Assembly (NCBI GenBank): GCA_001701065.1
Contig: DAAL01000215.1
Span: forward strand, 1 to 22,830
Length of the DNA: 22,830 nucleotides
Direction of reading: 5' to 3'
Source: Bacteroidales bacterium GP4
Lineage (GTDB): Bacteria > Bacteroidota > Bacteroidia > Bacteroidales > Muribaculaceae
Made by a program: the position numbers and the translations under genes. Shown in pieces: positions 6,904-13,627 of this stretch. Below the pieces are notes generated by a model. The model made no database searches, had not been told where the DNA came from, and worked only from the letters and a program-made list of their open reading frames with translations. Positions within the stretch are counted from its first letter, which is position 1. Every line of letters begins with the position of its first letter.

Positions 6904-8637
6904 GTGAGAAATCTATTTTTTGTATTGATTACAGTGTGTTCCATGTTTTTTTCGGCACATGCAAGGACCGTGGAGATTAAAATGTTTGAAACAACTGATA
7001 TCCACGGTAGTTTTTTCCCTTATGATTTTATTCATAACACATTTGCTCCCGGAAGTTTGGCTAAAATAAGCACCATAATTAATAATGCACGTAATGAATA
7101 CGGCGACAATGTTATTCTTTTAGATAATGGCGATATCCTTCAGGGACAACCGTCATCCTATTATTATAACTATGTCGACACGGTGTCACCCCATATTGTA
7201 TCGCAGATATTCAACTACATGAAGTATGATGCCGGAAATATAGGCAATCATGATGTGGAGACAGGCATTAATGTCATGAACCGCTGGATTTCACAATGCG
7301 ATATGCCTATATTGGGTGCTAATGTATTGGATGCACGCACCGGCGAACAAGCCTATACACCATATGTGATTATACAAAGAGATGGCGTGAAAATCGCAGT
7401 CTTGGGTATGATTACTCCCGCCATTCCGGCTTGGCTTCCTGAAAATGTATGGGAAGGGCTTGATTTTGCCGATATGCAGGAAACTGCTGAAAAATGGTTG
7501 CCGATAATCAAGGAGAAAGAAAATCCTGATATAATAGTGGGGCTTTTTCATGCCGGCGAAGACGGAAAATTACTGATGAATTTCAAGGAAAATCCTTCAG
7601 CCGAAATCGCGGAAAATGTGCCCGGGTTTGATTTGATTCTTTACGGACATGACCACAAGCGCGAAAACCGTGAAGTGGTGAATGTGCAGGGCGACTCCGT
7701 TCTCTTGATCAATCCTGCCAATAACGGACAATCGGTGGCGGAAGTTACCATCACTCTGGAGATTGACAACGACGGAAATATAACCGATAAGAAGTTTAAA
7801 GGTAATCTTATCAAGGTGGACGACTATCCCGCCGACCCTTCATTCCTGACTAAATTCACTCCTCAGTTCAATGCTATAAAAGGATTTACCAATGAGGTCA
7901 TAGGGTATAACGAGAATGAGATGTCCTCACGTGAAGCATACTTCGGACCTTCTTCTTATGTTGACTTCCTGCACGCCATGCAGTTGTATCGCACCGGAGC
8001 CGATATAAGTTTCTGCGCTCCGTTGTCATTTGACGCTACAATTCCTAAAGGATATCTCACCAATGGCGACATGTTTGACCTGGTTAAATACGAGAACTTC
8101 TTGTATGTGATGGAATTTACCGGACAACAGATAAAGGATTATCTTGATGAATCTTACGGTAACTGGGTGCATGAGATGAAATCGTCTTACGATCCCATGT
8201 TCATCCTTCGTGATGACTATCAGGACGGTGATGTTACAAGATCTAAATTCCTTCATCCTGCCTATAACTTTGATTCGGCAGCTGGAATCATATATACAGT
8301 GGATGTAACTAAGCCTAAAGGCTCGAAGGTGAATATTATTTCGATGGCTGACGGCTCCGAATTTGACCCGGCAAAGACTTATAAAGTGGCTATAAACTCC
8401 TACCGTGCCAATGGAGGCGGCGAACTCGTGACCGAGGGTGCTGGTATTCCCAAAAGTGAGATTGATAGCCGAATAGTGCATAAGGATTCCGAAAATTTCC
8501 GCTATTATCTCACGGAGGATATAAAGAAAATGAAATCAATAAATCCCCAACCGCTTAATCAGTGGCGGTTCATACCTGATGATATAGTAGCTCCAGCCAA
8601 GATTAGAGAGCGTGTCAAATTGTTCGGGACTGAGTAA
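6904..8637 (+). CDS. Secreted 5'-nucleotidase/2',3'-cyclic phosphodiesterase
   Basis: A 577-residue exported metallophosphatase of the UshA/CpdB type, which dephosphorylates nucleotides or opens cyclic nucleotides in the periplasm to release salvageable nucleosides. The start is a GTG; no ATG lies in frame between the promoter box and the signal peptide (MRNLFFVLITVCSMFFSAHA, cleavage near residue 20). The two-metal site is complete: TTDIHG (Asp32, His34), DNGD (Asp77), GNHD (Asn115, His116), FHAGED (His216) and YGHDH (His249, His251). Residues about 340-540 form the 5'-nucleotidase C-terminal substrate domain, with the APLSFDA and NGGGE segments. TTDIHGSFFPYDF resembles CpdB more than UshA. 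It has its own promoter and terminator between two glycosidases. Confidence 0.9.
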   Translation: MRNLFFVLITVCSMFFSAHARTVEIKMFETTDIHGSFFPYDFIHNTFAPGSLAKISTIINNARNEYGDNVILLDNGDILQGQPSSYYYNYVDTVSPHIVSQIFNYMKYDAGNIGNHDVETGINVMNRWISQCDMPILGANVLDARTGEQAYTPYVIIQRDGVKIAVLGMITPAIPAWLPENVWEGLDFADMQETAEKWLPIIKEKENPDIIVGLFHAGEDGKLLMNFKENPSAEIAENVPGFDLILYGHDHKRENREVVNVQGDSVLLINPANNGQSVAEVTITLEIDNDGNITDKKFKGNLIKVDDYPADPSFLTKFTPQFNAIKGFTNEVIGYNENEMSSREAYFGPSSYVDFLHAMQLYRTGADISFCAPLSFDATIPKGYLTNGDMFDLVKYENFLYVMEFTGQQIKDYLDESYGNWVHEMKSSYDPMFILRDDYQDGDVTRSKFLHPAYNFDSAAGIIYTVDVTKPKGSKVNIISMADGSEFDPAKTYKVAINSYRANGGGELVTEGAGIPKSEIDSRIVHKDSENFRYYLTEDIKKMKSINPQPLNQWRFIPDDIVAPAKIRERVKLFGTE

Positions 8638-8671
8638 TGTTATTTATATGTGTATAAAATGACTCAAAAAG

Positions 8672-8711
8672 CGGGGTTTTGAATTAATAAAATTTCAAAA
8701 CCCCGTTTTTT
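8672..8711 (+). terminator. Intrinsic terminator of the nucleotidase gene
   Basis: CGGGGTTTTGAA (8672-8683) pairs perfectly with TTCAAAACCCCG (8694-8705), 12 base pairs around a 10-base AT loop, followed by six T residues (8706-8711). It lies 34 bases after the stop codon and is one of the two strongest hairpins in the window. Confidence 0.9.
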
Positions 8712-8715
8712 GTGC

Positions 8716-8723
8716 TATTTTTG
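8716..8723 (+). promoter_or_regulatory. -7 promoter box of the GH31 gene
   Basis: TATTTTTG matches TAnnTTTG exactly, four bases after the T run of the upstream terminator. The GTG at 8723, which would extend the GH31 frame, overlaps the last base of this box and so cannot be the start. The predicted leader to the ATG at 8741 is only about 12 bases. No -33 TTG is seen at normal spacing. Confidence 0.55.
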
Positions 8724-8740
8724 TGGAAATAAATTTCGCT

Positions 8741-11077
8741 ATGTGTATCATTAAAAAATTAATTGTAGGATTGTCGGCTACCATATTGGCTGTCCCCGTA
8801 ATAAATGTGAAAGCGGAGACCAAAACTAATGCCGGCACAGCTTATCTTTTGTCCCAGACTAAAGATATAAGTGAGGATTTTTGTGACTTAAGCAACACCT
8901 ATTTTTTTGCTGACAGTCTTGTGAATTTTGACACGAAAACCGGAGTGGGGGAATTGGAGTGGAAGCGTCATCAGTTGATGCCGCGTCAAGCGTTCAACGC
9001 CAATACTTATCTTCATCAGCCGTTACAGTCGCTGGATTTCCCTAACACTGCTTACCCGCAGAATCCGCGGCTTGCGTTTACTGTAGTCCCTGTGAACGCA
9101 CGCACACTACGTGTTCGCATATACACTTCCGTTGTGACTCCTAAAGAGAATGATTATGAGTCAGTGATGCTCGCGACCCAACCAAAATATGATTCCTCGG
9201 ACTGGAAAGTGTCTACTGCCGACGGCGACATATGCTATACTTCACCTTACGGATCACTCGAAATTGAGAAGTATCCTTGGCGTTTGGTTCTTAAAAATGC
9301 TGACGGTGAAGTGCTCACCGAGACAAGAGTGTGGAGCGATAATGACAGCACACAAGTGAAGGTGCTTCCGTTCAATTTCATTAAGAGAGGGAGCGACAAC
9401 TCACGAAGCATCAACCCGGTGTGGTCGCTTGCTCCGGGCGAGAAGATTCTTGGACTTGGAGAGTCAGCCACCTCAATCAATAAGAACGGACAGAAACTGA
9501 ATCTATTTGTGACCGACCCTCAAGGTCCCGAGACCCCCGATATGTACAAACCCATACCATTTTTCTTCAGTAATAAAGGTTATGGAATGTTCATGCACAC
9601 ATCGGCTCCCGTGACTGCTGATGTTGGTCGTAGCTATATCGGAGCCAACAAGCTGTTTATGATGGACGAAGAAATGGATTTGTTCATATTCTTCGGTGAA
9701 CCTAAAGAGATTTTAGGAGAATACACTGCGCTATCCGGTCGACCTGAAATGCCGCCGCTATGGTCATTCGGCACATGGATGAGCCGTATTTCTTATTTTA
9801 CTGAAGAAGAAGGCAGGGATGTGGCAAAAAAACTCAGAGAAAACAAAATTCCGAGTGATGTTATACATTTTGACACCGGATGGTTCGATGTTGACTGGGA
9901 ATGTGACTATGAGTTCTCGCCCGAGCGTTTCAAAAATCCTCAGAAAATGATTTCCGACCTTAAAAAGGATGGTTTCCACATCAGTCTGTGGCAATTGCCG
10001 TATTTTGTTCCTGGCAATAAATATTTCCCTGAATTATGCGAAAAAGGCTTGGCTATTAAAAACGGTAAAGGCACGTTGCCTTATGAGGATGCTGTGCTTG
10101 ACTTCACAAATCCGGCTACAGTGGAATGGTATCAGGATAAACTTGCTAAACTGTTGTCCATGGGTGTAGGTGCCATTAAAGTGGACTTTGGTGAAGCTGC
10201 GCCTATTGAGGCGATATACAATAACGGAAGCTCGGGATGGTATGAGCATAATATTTATCCTGTTCGCTACAATAAGGCTGTAGCCGATATAACCAAGAAG
10301 GTTAATGGCGAGAATATCATATGGGCACGTTCAGCATGGGCTGGAAGCCAGCGGTATCCGTTGCATTGGGGCGGTGATGCCGCTACAACTAACACCGGTA
10401 TGAACGGCACTATCCGTTCCGGACTTTCAATAGGCATGTCAGGATTTAGTTTCTGGAGCCATGACATCGGAGGTTTCGTCACCAGCACACCTAAGGAACT
10501 TTATAAACGTTGGCTTCCAATGGGATTCTTGACATCCCACAGCCGCGCTCACGGTGCGCCTCCCACTGAACCGTGGTTGTATGACGACAAAGAATTTACC
10601 GATTATTTCCGCAAATGCGCCGAAATGAAGTATTCGCTCATGCCTTACATCTACACTGAGGCGAAAGAAAGCAGTGAGAACGGATGGCCTATGTTCCGTG
10701 CTTTGCTCGTGGAATTCCCTGATGATCCGGGTGCATGGAATGTGGAGGACCAGTACATGTTTGGTTCTCAGATGATGGTGGCACCGATGCTTGAATCAGG
10801 AAAGGGGAGGAATGTGTATCTGCCCGGTAAGCAACCTTGGATTGACTACCAGACCGGAAAGTCCTATAATCCGGGATGGAACTACATCCCTGTAGGAGAT
10901 ATAGAGTGTGTGATTTTAGTGAGGGATGGAGCTAATATTCCTCATGCAAAAGTGGCACAGTCCACCGATAAAATCGACTGGGATGATATCAAATGGCGTA
11001 GCTTCGGCAAAAAATCTGATACCGGCAGAATATTTAAGCCCGGATTTACTCAGATAGAAGAAGTAAAAGTAAGATAG
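8741..11077 (+). CDS. Secreted GH31 alpha-xylosidase-like glycosidase
   Basis: The ATG at 8741 gives 778 residues and a signal peptide (MCIIKKLIVGLSATILAVPV, cleavage near VKAET). Glycoside hydrolase family 31 enzymes release alpha-linked glucose, xylose or galactose. The barrel begins near FGTWMSRISYFTEEE. The nucleophile is Asp482 in GAIKVDFGE and the acid/base Asp546 in RYPLHWGGD. KVDFGE and HWGGD resemble E. coli YicI (KTDFGE, HWGGD), an alpha-xylosidase, which is why I favour that activity. FDTGWFDVDW in the third strand differs from YicI, so alpha-galactosidase or alpha-glucosidase activity remains possible. Its own promoter and terminator make it a single-gene unit. With the GH36 enzyme it could trim xyloglucan or galactosylated oligosaccharides; that is inference. 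Confidence 0.88.
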   Translation: MCIIKKLIVGLSATILAVPVINVKAETKTNAGTAYLLSQTKDISEDFCDLSNTYFFADSLVNFDTKTGVGELEWKRHQLMPRQAFNANTYLHQPLQSLDFPNTAYPQNPRLAFTVVPVNARTLRVRIYTSVVTPKENDYESVMLATQPKYDSSDWKVSTADGDICYTSPYGSLEIEKYPWRLVLKNADGEVLTETRVWSDNDSTQVKVLPFNFIKRGSDNSRSINPVWSLAPGEKILGLGESATSINKNGQKLNLFVTDPQGPETPDMYKPIPFFFSNKGYGMFMHTSAPVTADVGRSYIGANKLFMMDEEMDLFIFFGEPKEILGEYTALSGRPEMPPLWSFGTWMSRISYFTEEEGRDVAKKLRENKIPSDVIHFDTGWFDVDWECDYEFSPERFKNPQKMISDLKKDGFHISLWQLPYFVPGNKYFPELCEKGLAIKNGKGTLPYEDAVLDFTNPATVEWYQDKLAKLLSMGVGAIKVDFGEAAPIEAIYNNGSSGWYEHNIYPVRYNKAVADITKKVNGENIIWARSAWAGSQRYPLHWGGDAATTNTGMNGTIRSGLSIGMSGFSFWSHDIGGFVTSTPKELYKRWLPMGFLTSHSRAHGAPPTEPWLYDDKEFTDYFRKCAEMKYSLMPYIYTEAKESSENGWPMFRALLVEFPDDPGAWNVEDQYMFGSQMMVAPMLESGKGRNVYLPGKQPWIDYQTGKSYNPGWNYIPVGDIECVILVRDGANIPHAKVAQSTDKIDWDDIKWRSFGKKSDTGRIFKPGFTQIEEVKVR

Positions 11078-11100
11078 GATTAAATACTGTCTATTCATAG

Positions 11101-11138
11101 TGACCGCATCAAGATTCTTTTTGGTGCGGTCATTTTTT
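11101..11138 (+). terminator. Intrinsic terminator of the GH31 gene
   Basis: TGACCGCATCAA (11101-11112) pairs with TTGGTGCGGTCA (11121-11132), 12 pairs including one G-T, around an 8-base loop, followed by six T residues. The T run overlaps the stop codon of the converging transporter gene by two bases. No T tract is found on the opposite strand, so it serves the plus strand. Confidence 0.88.
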
Positions 11139-11931
11139 ATAAGAACAGCAAGCTTATAGCCATGAGTATCATACCCACCACGACACCGCCAATGGCATAG
11201 TGATGATGCCCGTATTCTTCCGACCCTGGCAAAAGCTCGTCGAAGGAAATGAATACCATAATCCCCGCAACAGCCGCCATGCACACAGCATTGACTACCG
11301 GACTCCACAAAGGCATAAGGAAAAGCGCAGCGAACACAGCCCCTATAGGCTCGGCAAGACCCGACGAAAATGACAGCCAAAATGCTTTCTTCCGGCTTCC
11401 GGTGGAATGGTAGATGGGGACTGACACCGCTATTCCTTCCGGAATGTTATGTATGGCTATCGCTATTACTATAGGTAATGCTATGGCTACATTCTCAAGA
11501 GCCGAGACGAAGGTTGCAATACCTTCCGGGAAATTATGTATTCCTATTGTGAACGCCAGCATCAGTCCGGTACGTTTTAGGTCACGTGTCTTTTTTATGT
11601 TGTGCATTTCGTGGGGATTCTCGTCTTCCGGAATAAGGAAGTCGATTACCGCAATCAACCCCATGCCTCCGAAGAACGACAGCAGCACGTAAGTCATGGC
11701 GAGTTTTTCGCCGAATGCCTTCATCATTCCTTCGATGGATAGTGGCATGAGTTCCATGAACGACACATACACCATGACTCCTGCCGACAGTCCTAATGCA
11801 CACGACAGAAACTTTGTGTTGTGGGTTTTGGAAAAGAACACAAGCATACTCCCGATTCCGGTGGAGAGTCCGGCAAGCAGGGTGAGGAGGAGAGCTATAA
11901 TTACGGTTTCAGTAGATAAAGATGTTGCCAT
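11137..11931 (-). CDS. zupT: ZIP-family zinc transporter, ZupT type
   Basis: A 264-residue inner-membrane protein of the ZIP family, importing Zn(II) and possibly other divalent metals. About eight hydrophobic segments span the whole length. The two metal-site helices carry IGIHNFPEGIAT (130-140) and AIHNIPEGIAV (159-169), the paired HNxPEG signatures of ZIP proteins and ZupT. A loop before the first (PEDENPHEMHN, 101-111) is rich in acidic residues and His, as in many ZIPs, and HHH occurs at 242-244. The length matches E. coli ZupT (257). No promoter box was found on the minus strand. It is divergent from the sigma factor gene, 92 bases apart, which raises the possibility of shared control. 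The metal is inferred from the family. Confidence 0.9.
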   Translation of the reverse strand: MATSLSTETVIIALLLTLLAGLSTGIGSMLVFFSKTHNTKFLSCALGLSAGVMVYVSFMELMPLSIEGMMKAFGEKLAMTYVLLSFFGGMGLIAVIDFLIPEDENPHEMHNIKKTRDLKRTGLMLAFTIGIHNFPEGIATFVSALENVAIALPIVIAIAIHNIPEGIAVSVPIYHSTGSRKKAFWLSFSSGLAEPIGAVFAALFLMPLWSPVVNAVCMAAVAGIMVFISFDELLPGSEEYGHHHYAIGGVVVGMILMAISLLFL

Positions 11932-11989
11932 TCCTGATGTTTTATAACTATTTAATATAAAAAGAACCCGAAGTTAAGAAAAGTTTCCG

Positions 11990-11997
11990 TAATTTTG
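11990..11997 (+). promoter_or_regulatory. -7 promoter box of the sigma-factor operon
   Basis: TAATTTTG matches TAnnTTTG exactly, with the box ending 26 bases before the sigma factor ATG. No -33 TTG is found near 11967. A housekeeping-type box suggests basal transcription by the main sigma factor; I see no distinct autoregulatory motif. Confidence 0.5.
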
Positions 11998-12023
11998 AAA
12001 AAAAATCCCAAACACGTATAGTG

Positions 12024-12584
12024 ATGGCAAAATACACTATAAAAGATGACCCTGAGTTAATAAAACGATTGCGCGATACCACCACATGCCGTGATGCGTT
12101 CGGGGAAGTTATCAAAAACTACTCTGAGCCGCTTTACTGGCAAATACGTCGTATGGTTCAAAACCATGAGGATGCCAATGATCTTTTACAGAATACATTT
12201 TTAAAGGCTTGGACTTCTATTGAAAATTTCCGTGGTGACGCTAAATTGTCGACATGGCTCTATAAAATAGCAATAAACGAGAGTATCACTTTCCTTGAAA
12301 AAGAAAGGAAACGCATGAATGTGTCGCTTGACGACGAGGAAAGTTTCTTGGTGAACCAGATTGAGGCTGATACAAATGTCGATGGTGACATGCTTGCGCT
12401 TGAACTTCGTAAGGCTATCGCTTCTCTCCCTGAAAAGCAGCGACTTATATTCAATATGCGCTATTATGACGACATGAAATACGAGGACATGTCACAGATT
12501 TTAGGAACCTCGGTAGGTGCCTTGAAAGCATCTTACCACATAGCTGCGAAAAAAATCGAGCAACATTTTTTGAACCTCGATTAA
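12024..12584 (+). CDS. ECF-type RNA polymerase sigma factor
   Basis: A 186-residue sigma-70 family regulator containing only regions 2 and 4, the ECF layout. Region 2 (about 25-95) includes the RRMVQNHEDANDLLQNTFLK core-binding segment and FRGDAKLSTWLYKIAINESI. Region 4 (about 125-178) includes LPEKQRLIFNMRYYDDMKYE and the helix-turn-helix MSQILGTSVGALKASYHIA. I chose the ATG at 12024 rather than the adjacent GTG at 12021. It is followed, 51 bases on, by a membrane protein likely to be its anti-sigma factor and then by a Spy-like protein. The leader is about 20 bases from a housekeeping-type box. Target promoters cannot be read here; the divergent zinc transporter and downstream macroglobulin are candidates only. 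Confidence 0.93.
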   Translation: MAKYTIKDDPELIKRLRDTTTCRDAFGEVIKNYSEPLYWQIRRMVQNHEDANDLLQNTFLKAWTSIENFRGDAKLSTWLYKIAINESITFLEKERKRMNVSLDDEESFLVNQIEADTNVDGDMLALELRKAIASLPEKQRLIFNMRYYDDMKYEDMSQILGTSVGALKASYHIAAKKIEQHFLNLD

Positions 12585-12635
12585 ACTTACCGTAACTTTA
12601 GATGTCTAAGAATTAAAAAATAATAATACTTCTCT

Positions 12636-13043
12636 ATGACTGATGATAATAACATATTAGACAAAGTTGGGAGATCGGACGGAATGACTGTCCCTGACGG
12701 CTATTTTGCTGATTTTGTGACTATGATGGAGAAGAAGCTTCCGGTTCAGGATTTCGAACGGGAAGAATCTAACGTTTTGCCTTTATCATGGTGGCAAAAA
12801 GCACGTCCTTATATCTATATGGCAGCCATGTTCTGCGGGATATGGCTTATGATGTGGATATTTGCCGACATAAGTGATAGAAGCTCTAATGCTATGACTG
12901 ACAATGCTATTGTAGCTGAGGCATTAGGCAGCGACCAATTCTATGATTACTACTATCCCGTTGACGAAATCAATGAATATGACTTGATGGAGGACATGTA
13001 CGAGGATGGTGTGACATTGACTAATTTTAATTTTGAAGAATAA
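12636..13043 (+). CDS. Single-span membrane protein, putative anti-sigma factor
   Basis: A 135-residue protein I cannot assign to a named family. An N-terminal ~56 residues (with VPDGYFADFVTMMEKKLP, 19-36) lie before one membrane helix (about 57-78, PYIYMAAMFCGIWLMMWIF). A 57-residue tail follows. Positive residues before the helix suggest the N-terminus is cytoplasmic and the tail periplasmic. The tail is extreme: about 15 Asp/Glu, six Tyr clustered as YDYYY and EYDLMEDMYEDG, and a single Arg. No zinc-binding anti-sigma (HxxxCxxC) motif is present. Position directly after an ECF sigma gene, one membrane span and small size all point to an anti-sigma factor; this is inference from context. 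The next gene starts 12 bases on. A near-match -7 box (TAACTTTA, 12593-12600) could give extra transcription. Confidence 0.6.
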   Translation: MTDDNNILDKVGRSDGMTVPDGYFADFVTMMEKKLPVQDFEREESNVLPLSWWQKARPYIYMAAMFCGIWLMMWIFADISDRSSNAMTDNAIVAEALGSDQFYDYYYPVDEINEYDLMEDMYEDGVTLTNFNFEE

Positions 13044-13055
13044 AAATTTCCATTT

Positions 13056-13517
13056 ATGAAGCAGTCAGCTATTATAGCTTTTATCTTAGTTCTGTTTACT
13101 TCGGCATCTTCTTTCGCGCAGAACAATGTGGACCGTAAGAAGTGGCTTAAGGAGATTCAGGAATACAAGCATGAGTTTTTGATTAAGGAACTTGACCTTA
13201 CCAAGGAACAGCAAGAAAAATTCTTGCCTATGTACGATGAAATGGACTGTAAGATTCGTCAGGTTAACGATCAGGCACGTGATTACCAGCGGAAGGTACG
13301 CCAAATGAAGGACAAAGCTTCCGAATTGGAGTATGAGAAGGCTGCTGAAGCACAGTTCGAGGTCAAAGCTAAGGAAGGAGAAATTGAAAAGTCCTATTTC
13401 TCTAAGTTTAAGACTGTGCTCACCCCTAAGCAATTGTTCCGTCTTAAACATGCTGAATGGAAGTTTACTAAAGAGCTAATGAAACAGCATTCACGCATGA
13501 AATCGGAACGGAAATAG
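13056..13517 (+). CDS. Spy/CpxP-like periplasmic LTxxQ protein
   Basis: A 153-residue exported protein with signal peptide MKQSAIIAFILVLFTSASSF, cleaved near Ala21. The mature part is almost entirely charged helix with two LTxxQ motifs: LDLTKEQQEKF (46-56) and LTPKQLFRL (122-130). This double motif is the mark of the Spy/CpxP/ZraP group, periplasmic helical dimers that act as chaperones or as stress and metal sensors. By my count the mature protein has about 32 Lys/Arg against 25 Asp/Glu, so it is net basic. It ends the three-gene sigma operon, 12 bases after the acidic-tailed membrane protein. In Cpx and Cnr systems related proteins (CpxP, CnrX) sit upstream of the signal transducer, which suggests a sensor role here. 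His residues (39, 132, 145) are few, so metal binding is unproven. Confidence 0.8.
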   Translation: MKQSAIIAFILVLFTSASSFAQNNVDRKKWLKEIQEYKHEFLIKELDLTKEQQEKFLPMYDEMDCKIRQVNDQARDYQRKVRQMKDKASELEYEKAAEAQFEVKAKEGEIEKSYFSKFKTVLTPKQLFRLKHAEWKFTKELMKQHSRMKSERK

Positions 13518-13544
13518 ATTCTTCAGTAAATTTAAAAACTTCTC

Positions 13545-13581
13545 TGACGGGCATTGCCATGAACTATTGGTGAGTCCGTCA
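13545..13581 (+). terminator. Possible terminator of the sigma operon
   Basis: TGACGGGC (13545-13552) pairs with GTCCGTCA (13574-13581), eight pairs including one G-T, around a 21-base loop. TTGTTTTAT follows. The long loop and interrupted T tract make it weak. It lies between the Spy-like gene and the next promoter, where a terminator is expected. Confidence 0.4.
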
Positions 13582-13600
13582 TTGTTTTATCATATATTTG
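13567..13600 (+). promoter_or_regulatory. Promoter of the alpha-2-macroglobulin gene
   Basis: TATATTTG at 13593-13600 is a perfect -7 box. A TTG lies at 13567-13569, 23 bases upstream, slightly longer than the usual 19-21. The predicted leader to the ATG at 13628 is about 22 bases. The possible -33 element lies inside the loop of the upstream hairpin. Confidence 0.55.
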
Positions 13601-13627
13601 TCTTAATGAACCGTTTATTTCATTATT

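Noticed and set aside
8723..8740. GTG start for the GH31 enzyme at 8723
   Set aside because: It overlaps the last base of the -7 box, so it lies upstream of the predicted transcript; the ATG at 8741 opens directly into a signal peptide.
13559..13573. Five-codon leader peptide (MNYW) before the macroglobulin gene
   Set aside because: It lies upstream of the predicted transcription start and inside the loop of the terminator-like hairpin, so it would not be in the leader.
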